Below are positions 27,101 through 34,722 of a DNA stretch of 64,000 bases, piece by piece. The notes beneath the pieces were generated by a model. That model saw nothing but the letters and a program-made list of their open reading frames with translations, had not been told where the DNA came from and ran no database searches. Numbering within the stretch: position 1 is the stretch's first letter; each line of letters opens with the position of its first letter. The stretch is from Schauerella fraxinea. Its GTDB lineage: Bacteria > Pseudomonadota > Gammaproteobacteria > Burkholderiales > Burkholderiaceae_B. The stretch spans positions 2,276,554 through 2,340,553 of the forward strand of contig JAVDKL010000001.1 in the NCBI GenBank assembly GCA_030849965.1. Reading direction: 5' to 3'. The translations under genes were made by a program, and so were the position numbers.

Positions 27101-27412
27101 CACGCGTTCCGCAAGCCAGGCCACGACGAGAATGGCCACCGACCCGGCGCCGCGGTTCAATAACGGCAAATTACCGCCGATACCTTCCGGCTTGATGGTG
27201 TAACCCAGCCCGATCAACGCAATGATGGCGAGCGCAGTCAGTATCGGCAGGCCGCGGCGCGATTGCAGCACCGTCAGTACCAGCGGCACCAGATAGAAAA
27301 CCCAGACCGCAACGCCAAGGGTTGTGACGCAATCGACGGCGAACACAACGCCGCACAGCACGACGATCAAGAGATTGACTGCGGTATTTTCTTTGTTATG
27401 GGGTGCCTGCAT
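24143..27412 (-). CDS. Hybrid histidine kinase with GAF, coiled coil and three receivers
   Basis: The 1089-residue protein has three or four N-terminal membrane helices (residues 12-102), a GAF domain (about 130-270), a long Glu/Gln-rich coiled coil (272-365), a HisKA domain with H376 in NMSHELRTP, a HATPase domain with GGTGLGLSIS (553-562), a Ser/Ala-rich linker (about 600-690), and three receivers with acceptors D751, D873 and D1020. It heads an operon with CheR, CheB and a REC-kinase. The coiled coil before the kinase resembles the methylation-bearing helices of receptors, which could explain the CheR/CheB partners. Its ligand is unknown. Confidence 0.92.
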   Translation of the reverse strand: MQAPHNKENTAVNLLIVVLCGVVFAVDCVTTLGVAVWVFYLVPLVLTVLQSRRGLPILTALAIIALIGLGYTIKPEGIGGNLPLLNRGAGSVAILVVAWLAERVIGERMQARRLLWLQSGQTQVGSSLLGEPDVDTAGRAVLATLARYLNAQIGVMQRLERGTLVPAGTFGVDGQVVAAGQGSPGSNLAAEVARSGESIIVRDLPDHYVRVQSMLGETAPRHLVVVPITVDKRPLGVIELGFVQRDARLEDKREFLELVGETVGVAIRAAAYREHLKALLEQTQRQSEELQVQQEELRVSNEELEEQGRALRESQARLENQHAELEQTNVQLEEHTQRLDRQKQDLMAAQRTLQVNAQELTRANQYKSEFLANMSHELRTPLNSSLILSQILSDAKSSLSAEQVREYAQTIHASNNDLLTLINDILDLSKIEAGHVDLDPEPMSLVGLLEPMRQQFAPIAADRGLAFTIEVDDDAPTSLVTDRQRLQQILKNLLSNAFKFTEQGSVRLRVKSGAAGKVAFAVRDSGIGIPDAQQQVIFEAFRQADGTTSRKYGGTGLGLSISRELARRLGGDIAVQSTAGEGSVFTVQVAIELETGPAEADDRQADSADDRNSASSAIRGAAMASLEPMLRPTDGVHTRRSGTADGADSNTNGASHAAARGNAGSFAGMLSTQPEAAPPTVAELAHTATQRAAGVKMRRERLILLIEDDERFAAVIRDLARDLNFDFVHAISGDEAMKLARELVPAGILLDVNLPDQSGLSILDQLKRDPETRHIPIHMLSVEDHTQTALELGAIGYALKPVAREELMEAFAKVEEKLKSGPRRVLVVEDDETLRENITLLLKADDVEIVGAATGAEALKQVSERSFDCVVMDLMLPDASGYELLEQMASGGKYAFPPVIVYTGRALSRDEEQRLRRYSRSIIIKGAKSPERLMDEVSLFLHRVEATLPPDQQKLLLQARQRDTVFEGRKILLAEDDVRNIFALSRILEPLGAQLVITRNGREAVEYLQGNGEADLVLMDLMMPEMDGLTAMRHIRRDRRFEQLPIIALTAKAMADDRRNCLEAGANDYIAKPIDVDKLVSLCRVWMSK

Positions 27413-27503
27413 GGTTCACGATGTGAGAGGTTGGCCGGAGATCGAGGGCATGGGAAACCGCCGCGAGTTTACTTCCGGACGACGCATTATCGGAAACCGC
27501 TTC

Positions 27504-29321
27504 TCAACCGGGCGCCTGCGCCTGCGACGCCTGCTCTGCAGGACCATGCTGGCGGATCAGGTTATATGCCGTGTTTACGAGCCCGATATGCGAGAACCCC
27601 TGAGGAAAATTGCCGACCAGACGGCGGCGCACGGTGTCGTACTCCTCCGACATCAAGCCCAGGTCGTTACGCAGCGACAGCAACTTCTCGAAGAGCTTGC
27701 AGGCCTCGTCCCGGCGGCCGAGCATCACGTAGGCATCCGCCAGCCAGAAACTGCACGCCAAGAAAGCACCCTCCTGCCCGCGCAATCCATCGTCCACCTC
27801 GGTCGTGTCGTAGCGCAGCAACAGCCCGTTGTGCATCAGCCGCTGTTCGACGGCCCTGACGGTTCCGACGACCCGCGGATCGTCCGCCGGCAGGAAGCCG
27901 CTGATGGGGATCATCAACAGGCTGGCGTCGAGCGCTTTGCCGCCGTAATACTGCACGAAGGTGCCGCTGTTTTCATCGAAACCGTTGGCGCATATGTCCG
28001 CGTGGATGACGTCGCGCAACCTGGCCCAGCGCTCGACGGGGCCCGACAGCTTGAAACGTTCGGCCGACTTGACCGCGCGATCGAACGCTAACCAGCACAT
28101 CAACCGCGAGAACGTGAAATGCCGCGAGGCGCCGCGCACCTCCCAGATGCCGTTGTCTTCTTGCTGCCAAATGGTTTCGAGCTTGGCCAACAATACTTTC
28201 TGCAGGCGCCACGACTCGGCAACCGGCGACAATTCCGCTTCGCGTGCAACGTGCAGCGTGCCGATAAGCTCGCCATACACATCGAGCTGCAACTGACCGG
28301 CCGCCTCATTGCCGATGCGCACCGGCTTGCTGTTTTCATATCCCGACAGCCAAGGCACCTCGTGCTCGGGGAGCCAGCGCTCGCCCGCAATGCCGTACAT
28401 GATGTGCAATTGATCGGGGTGGCCCGAAGCCGCGCGCAGCAGCCACTGCTGCCATGCCTCCGCTTCTTCACGGTAACCGGCATTCAGCAGCGCATAGAGC
28501 GTGAGCGACGAATCGCGCAGCCAGCAAAAGCGGTAATCCCAGTTGCGGTTGCCGCCGATCGACTCGGGCAACGAGGTGGTCGGCGCGGCCACGATGCCGC
28601 CCGTAGGCTGAAACGTCAATAGCTTCAGCGTGATCAACGACCGCACCACCGCTTCGCGCCAGACTTTATTATCCGTTTCGCACACGCAGCGATTACTCCA
28701 CTCGCGCCACCAGCCGATCGTGCGCTGCAGGCTCTCATTGCGATCCGGCACGAAATGCGGGATCTGATGCGACCGGTGATAAGACAGCGTGAACGGCACG
28801 GTTTGCCCCGCCTCGACCGAAAAACTGGCGTGGGTTTTCATATCGCGGCCCACCAACGGCACGCTGGTATGCAACTCGACTGCATCCGGCCCGGAGATGG
28901 CGCTCAACCCGTAATCGCGGCGACGCACCCAGGGCACCACTTGCCCGTAGTTGAATCGGAGGGCAAGCTCCATCTGCATCTCCACGCGCCCATGTTCCGC
29001 CCGAACGATGCGTACCACATCCACATGTCCCTCATCTTCGGACAACGGCATGAAGTCGACCAGCGTGACCGCACCGGTCGCTGTTTCGAACCGGGTTTCC
29101 AGCACGGCGGTACCCGGCACGTAGTGGCGCGTGACCCGGGCCTTGCGATCCTTGGGCCCGATCCGCCAATGCCCGTTGTCTTGATTGCCCAGCAACGACG
29201 CAAAGCACGCCGGCGAATTGAAGTGGGGCAGACACAGCCAGTCGATGGATCCCTCGCGCGACACGAGCGCGGCCGACAGCATATTGCCGATGACACCATA
29301 ATGTTCGAGCGGGAGAGACAT
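27504..29321 (-). CDS. Glycoside hydrolase family 15 protein (glucoamylase/trehalase-like)
   Basis: This 605-residue protein has the N-terminal beta-sandwich domain (start LEHYGVIGNMLSAALVSREG, about 1-210) and the (alpha/alpha)6 barrel of GH15 (about 220-590). The conserved NRNWDYRFCWLRDSS block and the later RGQEGAFLACSFWLADAYV block supply the acid/base glutamates of the family. No signal peptide is seen, so it acts in the cytoplasm, on trehalose, maltooligosaccharides or a glucosylated metabolite; bacterial members of this subgroup include trehalases. It follows an SDR gene by 17 bp and is probably cotranscribed with it. Confidence 0.88.
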   Translation of the reverse strand: MSLPLEHYGVIGNMLSAALVSREGSIDWLCLPHFNSPACFASLLGNQDNGHWRIGPKDRKARVTRHYVPGTAVLETRFETATGAVTLVDFMPLSEDEGHVDVVRIVRAEHGRVEMQMELALRFNYGQVVPWVRRRDYGLSAISGPDAVELHTSVPLVGRDMKTHASFSVEAGQTVPFTLSYHRSHQIPHFVPDRNESLQRTIGWWREWSNRCVCETDNKVWREAVVRSLITLKLLTFQPTGGIVAAPTTSLPESIGGNRNWDYRFCWLRDSSLTLYALLNAGYREEAEAWQQWLLRAASGHPDQLHIMYGIAGERWLPEHEVPWLSGYENSKPVRIGNEAAGQLQLDVYGELIGTLHVAREAELSPVAESWRLQKVLLAKLETIWQQEDNGIWEVRGASRHFTFSRLMCWLAFDRAVKSAERFKLSGPVERWARLRDVIHADICANGFDENSGTFVQYYGGKALDASLLMIPISGFLPADDPRVVGTVRAVEQRLMHNGLLLRYDTTEVDDGLRGQEGAFLACSFWLADAYVMLGRRDEACKLFEKLLSLRNDLGLMSEEYDTVRRRLVGNFPQGFSHIGLVNTAYNLIRQHGPAEQASQAQAPG

Positions 29322-29338
29322 GACTCACGGTTCCTTTA

Positions 29339-30154
29339 TCAACCTGCCCCACGAAAGTCGGGGTACAGGGTCATGCCGCCATCGACGAACAGGGTCGTGC
29401 CGGTGACGTAATCGGAATCGTCGCTAGCGAGCCAGCGTACGGCGCGGCCAACGTCTTCGGGCTCGCCGATACGCCCATACGGGATCAGCTTGAGGAGTTC
29501 GGCCAGCTTTTCTTCCGAGTCCCAGGCTTCCTTGTTGATCTTGGTTCGAATGGCGCCCGGCGCGATACTGTTGACACGAATTTTGTAGGGCGCCACTTCC
29601 TGCGCCAACGACTTCATCAACAACATGACGCCGCCTTTCGATGCAGCATAGTTCGTTTGGAACGCCCACGGTATGACTTCGTGCACGGAACTGATGAAGA
29701 CGATGTTGCCCACGGCACGCACATCTCCGTTATCGGGCTGGCGTGTTTTGAAATGCCGCACCGCAGCGCGAGCACACAAGAACTGCCCGGTGAGATTGAC
29801 GTCCATGACCGCTTTCCAGTCGGCCAGCGTCATTTGATCGAAATCCGCCGGCTTCTCGATGCCGGCGTTATTGACCAGAATATCGAGCTTGCCGAAACGC
29901 TCGATCGTCTGCGCAAACAGCGTTTCGATCTGCGCTTCGTCGCTCACGTCGGCCGGCATGGCAACCGCGCTGCCGCCCTGCTCTGCGATCGCGGCCACCT
30001 GCTTTTCAGCCGCCTCGCGCGAGGAGTCGCGCGGACGGTGATTGACGATTACCGTGGCGCCAGCTTGGGCCAATGCCATCGCACTCGCGGCGCCAATTCC
30101 GGCGCCGCCGCCCGTCACAATCGCAATGCGTCCATCGAGCCGCTGTTGATCCAT
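29339..30154 (-). CDS. Short-chain dehydrogenase/reductase (glucose 1-dehydrogenase-like)
   Basis: The 271-residue protein is a classical SDR: cofactor loop TGGGAGIG (residues 14-21), NNAG at 95-98, and the catalytic Ser155/156, Tyr169 and Lys173 in NYAASKGG. Sequence style (SSVHEVIPWAFQTNYAASKG) is close to glucose 1-dehydrogenases. It would oxidise a sugar or polyol with NAD(P). GGAGG lies just upstream of its ATG. Pairing with the GH15 gene suggests the glucose released by that enzyme as a possible substrate, an inference from context only. Confidence 0.88.
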   Translation of the reverse strand: MDQQRLDGRIAIVTGGGAGIGAASAMALAQAGATVIVNHRPRDSSREAAEKQVAAIAEQGGSAVAMPADVSDEAQIETLFAQTIERFGKLDILVNNAGIEKPADFDQMTLADWKAVMDVNLTGQFLCARAAVRHFKTRQPDNGDVRAVGNIVFISSVHEVIPWAFQTNYAASKGGVMLLMKSLAQEVAPYKIRVNSIAPGAIRTKINKEAWDSEEKLAELLKLIPYGRIGEPEDVGRAVRWLASDDSDYVTGTTLFVDGGMTLYPDFRGAG

Positions 30155-30200
30155 ACAGACCTCCGTCGTTGCACGTTAAAACGGGCCTGCATGCGCGGCC

Positions 30201-32918
30201 CTAGACGTGGGCACTCAGCACACGCTGTGCCGCCCCCATATCCTGCCAAGCCTCGGCGTGACACGTAAACATCAGAATCTGATGACGCGTGGCGGCATCG
30301 AACAGCGCCCGCTTCATCAAGGGTCGCCGCGCGTCATCCGTATGCACGAGCGCGTCGTCCAGCACCAGCAAGGTGGGACGTCCCGCTTCGGCCAACAGAT
30401 CGGCGTAGGCCAGACGCGCCAGAATGCCCAGTTGTTCTTGCGTGCCGAAGCTCAGGCTGCGCAACGCATCGCTCGCCTCTCCCCGCACCAGGGTGGCCGG
30501 CATCAATTGATCGTCCAGCCGGATAGCCGCGCCCGGCGACCACAAGCCCAGATAATGATTGAGCCGGCGTGCGAGCGGCGCTTGGAGCCGTCGCGTGGCC
30601 GCCTCGCGTTGCGCGCCCAGCAGCTCGCTCAGCAGATCGAGTGCGCGAGCCCGACGGGCGAGTTCATCGCGGCGGCGCGCCAGACGCTCGACCTCGGCCG
30701 TCGCCGCCGCCAGCGCCTCTCCCACGCCTTGCGCACCTGCTTGTTCGAGACGTCCTTGCAACTGCAAGATGCGCTCGCGCTGCGCATCGTGCTCCTCGCG
30801 TGCAATCCGTGCCGACTGCTCAAAACGGCGCACATCCTGCGCCAGCAATTCGGGCTGGCGCGCGGCCAGCTCGGCTTGCGCACCGGCCAATTGCTGTGTG
30901 GCGGCCTGCCATTGCGCATCCGCTTCGCTGGCATGCACGGCATCCTGCTCGCGCTCGCGCACCCGGTCTGGATGATCGAGCGCATTGCAGGCGGCGCGCC
31001 ATTGGCGACGCGCCCACTCGGCACGGGCCACCGCAGATTCCACATTGCCCGCCGCGCGCGCGGCGTCTTGCCGTGCGGCATCGAGTTGCTTTTCCGCGGC
31101 TTCGCTGCGTGCCAGCAAGGTTGCGTCGTCCGCGTCGCTGAATGCGTCCTCCCGCAGTTCCGCAACAGGCGGCGAGGCCGATCCGTCAAAGGCGAGTTCA
31201 CCATCGCGTGCAACCACGGGCGAAGCCGCCGCGCGTTCGGCGACGATTGCCGCCCATTGCCGGTCATACTCGGCTTGGGCAGTCTGGGCGGCCGTGAGAT
31301 CGTGCGTCAACGCATCGATTCCATTGGGCGCATGAATGGCGAGCGCACGACGCGCCAGCGCGATATCCTGCGTGCGATTCGATTGCCGCAGCCAGGCGCT
31401 TTGGGCGGCCGAAGCGTGGTCCACGCCCATGCGATCGAGCAGCGACTGCCGGCGGCGTTGCGCATCGATGACCTTGCCGCGCAAGGCGTCGAGATCGGCG
31501 CCGCCCGGCACGATATGAAAGACACCTACGCCGTCGACCGCAATGTCGGTAGCCGATGCCACGGCATACTCTCCCTCACCCGACACGACCGCACCACCGA
31601 TGGTGACCGGTGCCCCGGCCGTCAACCGATAAGTGAGCTTGGGCGCGAGCGCCCCCATCTGCGCGGCCCATGTGGAGAGCGACTGCTCGAGCGCCTGCAA
31701 TGCATCGATATCGCCTTGGGCAATTGCGGGGCCAACAGGCTCGGCTTGCAATGCCGCCAATTGCGTGTGCAGCACGGTGGCTTGGCGATGTTGCGCCGTC
31801 ACCTGCAACGTCAATGCAGTGGCACGCTCGCGGCGCGCCAGCAGTTCACGCTGCGCCGCGCGCCGATGCACGGCGTCGCGCTCGGCACGCGCACGCAATG
31901 CCGCATCGGCGGCTTGCCGTTGTACCGCGTCGGCCTGTGCGGCAGCCTGGCGCACGCCCTCGATGGCAACGGCGGCGTCATCGCTTTGCACGCGCAACGT
32001 ATCGCGCTCGGTGCGGTCGCGATGATCGCGCTGCATGCGCTCTTGTACCAACGCCTGCCGCTGCCGCAAGGTTTCAGTGTCGCGCACCAACGCCTCGACG
32101 CGTTGCCGCAGCGTTTCGGTTTGCGCCAGTTGCTCGCGCGCGGCTGCCGCTTGCTGTTCGAATTGCGCCCAGGGTTGTTCTGCCGCGCGGCGCGCCTGGC
32201 TTTGCCGCCACTGCGCCAATTGGTCGACGTCGCGGTCGAGCGCAGCGCGGTCCTGCTGCAATTGCGCCACGCGCAGCCCAGCCTGCTCCCACTGTTCTTC
32301 GGCTTCGCGATAGAGGCCCTTGGGACGGCCCGTGCGGGCATCGCGCAAGGCGCCGCGCGCAGCCGCCACGGATTCGAACAAGCGATCCCCATCGCTGGCC
32401 GTCAATTCGCCGGAAATCCGCGTAAGGGCATCCCGCAAATGCTGGCCGGCGTAGGCCGCCACATCGGTGATCGACTGACTGCTGCCCTGTTGTATCCATA
32501 GCAAGCCCGGAATGCCGCCGTGCTCGGTTTTGCTTTGGCCCTTGAGCGGCAACTCATACCCCAGCAACTGCGCCAAGGCATCTTCGGCCGCCTCCCCTTC
32601 GAGACGACGCTCGCCGTCGATCGTCAATTCGCAACGCGCACGGTTGAGAAAGGTTTTGCGCAGACGATAGGTCGAGCCCGCCTGCTCGAAATCCACATCG
32701 ATCGACGGCCGCGGTTGCGCCAAGCCCCACGGCGCCAGATCGGACACCATTTTGGTTTTGAAGCGTTCGAGAAATGCCGCCCGCAGCGCGGCAGCGACCG
32801 TGCTTTTGCCGGCTTCGTTCGGGCCCACGAAAATGTTGAGGCCATCGGTAAGCCCATCGAGCACCAGGGGCGTGCGGAACTGCCGGAATTCTTCCAGCGC
32901 CAGGCGCGTGATCTTCAT
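30201..32918 (-). CDS. SbcC/YhaN-like AAA ATPase with long coiled coil
   Basis: This 905-residue protein has the Walker A motif GPNEAGKST at 32-40, a very long Gln/Arg/Ala-rich coiled-coil region (about 190-790), and a C-terminal ATPase lobe with LSFGTQEQLGILARLAYADL (signature) and LLVLDDALVHTDD (Walker B). This is the SMC/Rad50/SbcC architecture of DNA-repair ATPases. I see no CxxC zinc hook in the middle, unlike SbcC/Rad50 and like YhaN. The ATG overlaps the stop of the exonuclease gene by four bases, so the two should form a nuclease-ATPase complex. Confidence 0.9.
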   Translation of the reverse strand: MKITRLALEEFRQFRTPLVLDGLTDGLNIFVGPNEAGKSTVAAALRAAFLERFKTKMVSDLAPWGLAQPRPSIDVDFEQAGSTYRLRKTFLNRARCELTIDGERRLEGEAAEDALAQLLGYELPLKGQSKTEHGGIPGLLWIQQGSSQSITDVAAYAGQHLRDALTRISGELTASDGDRLFESVAAARGALRDARTGRPKGLYREAEEQWEQAGLRVAQLQQDRAALDRDVDQLAQWRQSQARRAAEQPWAQFEQQAAAAREQLAQTETLRQRVEALVRDTETLRQRQALVQERMQRDHRDRTERDTLRVQSDDAAVAIEGVRQAAAQADAVQRQAADAALRARAERDAVHRRAAQRELLARRERATALTLQVTAQHRQATVLHTQLAALQAEPVGPAIAQGDIDALQALEQSLSTWAAQMGALAPKLTYRLTAGAPVTIGGAVVSGEGEYAVASATDIAVDGVGVFHIVPGGADLDALRGKVIDAQRRRQSLLDRMGVDHASAAQSAWLRQSNRTQDIALARRALAIHAPNGIDALTHDLTAAQTAQAEYDRQWAAIVAERAAASPVVARDGELAFDGSASPPVAELREDAFSDADDATLLARSEAAEKQLDAARQDAARAAGNVESAVARAEWARRQWRAACNALDHPDRVREREQDAVHASEADAQWQAATQQLAGAQAELAARQPELLAQDVRRFEQSARIAREEHDAQRERILQLQGRLEQAGAQGVGEALAAATAEVERLARRRDELARRARALDLLSELLGAQREAATRRLQAPLARRLNHYLGLWSPGAAIRLDDQLMPATLVRGEASDALRSLSFGTQEQLGILARLAYADLLAEAGRPTLLVLDDALVHTDDARRPLMKRALFDAATRHQILMFTCHAEAWQDMGAAQRVLSAHV

Positions 32919-34048
32919 GCCGGACTCCCGGCAGTACGCGTGGCTTCCTGCTGAAATTGCACCAGCAAGCGCAACGCGTCGCGCGCCGTTTCGCCTTGCG
33001 CCGTGCCGCCTTCGGCCTGCATGGCTTGCAGCGTGTGGGCCACGTCGGCCACATAGCCGTCCAGGCCAAGCGTAGACAAGTCGTGCGCGTCCGGCGCCAA
33101 CACCACCTGCGCCGTATCGACGCGCAATGCGCGCACACGGGCATCGGCCTCGCCCAGCACACCCTGCAAACGCTCCCATGCCATGAGCGTCAACGATCCG
33201 GACACGTCCAGGCGCAACACATCGTCGCTTCCGAGCGTGGCAAGTCGCTGCGCCAGGGCGTCGATATCGGCGTCGACCAACAACGGCGCCTGCCAGGACA
33301 GCCAGCGATAACGGGCGACGCGCAAGCGGTCGACGACCGGCTCGGCACCTGCCGCATCGATACGCACGATCAGCACATCGCCGGGATCGTTGCCGCGAAA
33401 CCGCTCGGGCTCGGGCGTGCCGCTGTACCAGGTTCGGGCGTCCAGGCGCAGGCAGCCGTGCCAATCGCCCAGCGCCAGGTAATCCAATCGGGCAGTGACC
33501 GCGCGATCCGCGGCAATGGGATTGGCGGAGTCGATGCCCTCATCCAGCTTGCCGGTCACGCTGCCGTGCGCCAAGCCGATGCGAAGCGCGCCGGCTGGCG
33601 TATCGAGGCGATCGAATGCGCCGGTCACATCGTCGTAGGTATGCCGTTGAGTGAGAGGCGCCGCGAGCACGGCGATTGTGTCGCCAATCATCAACACGCC
33701 CGGTTCGAGCGCGAGATGCACGTTGGGCGGCACGCAACCGAGCGCTTGGGCCCGCGTCCAGACGCTTTCGGCCAACGCCGCGTCGTGGTTGCCCGGAATC
33801 ATCACCCACGGGCCCGCATAAGCGGAAAGCGCGGCGAACAAACGGCGGATCGTGCGGTCCGAAACGGCTTGCGTATCGAACACGTCGCCCGCAACGAGCA
33901 CCGCGTCGACGCCGCGCGCCTGGGCCAGGCGAGCAATGCCCGCGACGGTATCGAATCGCGCCTCGGCCAGCAGCGCGCCGGATTCGACTTCGAATTGACC
34001 GTATTGGCGGCCGATCTGCCAATCGGCCGTATGAATAAAGGTTGCCAC
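32915..34048 (-). CDS. SbcD/YhaO-like DNA repair exonuclease
   Basis: The protein of about 377 residues is a calcineurin-type metallophosphoesterase of the SbcD/Mre11 group. Metal motifs are visible: D9 in HTADWQIG (with Gln where SbcD has His), GDVFD near 54-58, GNHD at 86-89, GLAHGS and LALGDWHG. It would nick or trim DNA ends with Mn2+ together with the coupled ATPase. I chose GTG at 34048, which gives the standard VATFIHTADWQIG start; ATG at 34084 is an alternative. It is divergent from the DUF4142 gene. Confidence 0.88.
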   Translation of the reverse strand: MATFIHTADWQIGRQYGQFEVESGALLAEARFDTVAGIARLAQARGVDAVLVAGDVFDTQAVSDRTIRRLFAALSAYAGPWVMIPGNHDAALAESVWTRAQALGCVPPNVHLALEPGVLMIGDTIAVLAAPLTQRHTYDDVTGAFDRLDTPAGALRIGLAHGSVTGKLDEGIDSANPIAADRAVTARLDYLALGDWHGCLRLDARTWYSGTPEPERFRGNDPGDVLIVRIDAAGAEPVVDRLRVARYRWLSWQAPLLVDADIDALAQRLATLGSDDVLRLDVSGSLTLMAWERLQGVLGEADARVRALRVDTAQVVLAPDAHDLSTLGLDGYVADVAHTLQAMQAEGGTAQGETARDALRLLVQFQQEATRTAGSPA

Positions 34049-34122
34049 GTGCGTCCTGCCTTTCGTTCGTATGGACACGATCATACGTTCTTGTGATGAC
34101 CGTGCAAGCCGTAGAACTACGT

Positions 34123-34138
34123 GGGCACGCCAGTTGCA
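34123..34138 (+). promoter_or_regulatory. Candidate sigma-54 promoter of the DUF4142 gene
   Basis: GGGCACGCCAGTTGCA matches the RpoN consensus TGGCACG-N4-TTGCW except for its first base, with GG-N10-GC spacing intact. Transcription would start near 34148, about 23 bases before the GTG start. No convincing NtrC site was found upstream, so the activator is unknown. Confidence 0.5.
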
Positions 34139-34170
34139 CAGCTCCTCACTTGCCTTACCGAGAGACTGCC

Positions 34171-34695
34171 GTGATCACGCTTACCAACGCCCGCCGTATC
34201 GCCCTGAGTCTGGGCGCTGCCTTGTGCCTGACAGCTGCAGTTCACGCGGCTGCGCCTGCCGCACCCGACGCGGCCTTTCTGAAAGAGGCGGCGCTGGACG
34301 GTCAATTCGATATTCAATCGAGCCGATTAGCCGAAAGGCTGGGCGAAAGCGACGTGGTCAAAAAGTACGCCGCGCAGATGGTCGACGACAATCGCCGCAT
34401 CGAGAACGCCTTGAAGAAGCTCGCCATGGACAAGAAAGTCGATCTGCCCGTGGGACCCGGCGATGCGCACCATGCCACGTTGAAGAAGCTATCCGCGCAG
34501 AAGGGCGACGCCTTCGACCGCGCCTATATGGAGCAGGCCGGATCGAAGCGGCAGGCCGCCTCGCTGAAACAGTTTCAACAGGCAGCGGCAAATGCCAAAG
34601 ACAAAGACGTACGCGCTTTTGCCCAGGAAATGGTGCCGGTGCTCACCGACCACCACACGCGTGCGGTAGAGACTGCCGCCGCACTGAAGAAGTAG
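34171..34695 (+). CDS. DUF4142 exported protein
   Basis: This 174-residue protein has a Sec signal peptide (MITLTNARRIALSLGAALCL, cleavage near AVHA) and one DUF4142 domain, a ferritin-like helical bundle, with DAAFLKEAALDGQFDIQSSR and later HTRAVETAAALKK. DUF4142 proteins are periplasmic or outer-membrane-linked and of unknown function, sometimes stress-associated. The GTG at 34171 is preferred because it gives a clean signal peptide and follows the sigma-54-like promoter; an ATG at 34096 would add a non-signal extension. It converges on the ABC exporter gene. Confidence 0.85.
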   Translation: MITLTNARRIALSLGAALCLTAAVHAAAPAAPDAAFLKEAALDGQFDIQSSRLAERLGESDVVKKYAAQMVDDNRRIENALKKLAMDKKVDLPVGPGDAHHATLKKLSAQKGDAFDRAYMEQAGSKRQAASLKQFQQAAANAKDKDVRAFAQEMVPVLTDHHTRAVETAAALKK

Positions 34696-34722
34696 CCGCA
34701 CGGATAGCCGCGCAGCCCGGGC

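Noticed and set aside
30201-32918. Zinc hook (CxxC) in the coiled-coil ATPase
   Set aside because: No Cys pair is visible in the central region, so I did not call it SbcC.
32916-33464. Extension of the SbcC-like gene upstream in frame
   Set aside because: It would run through the nuclease gene; the ATG at 32918 gives the normal MKITRLALEEF start and a four-base overlap.
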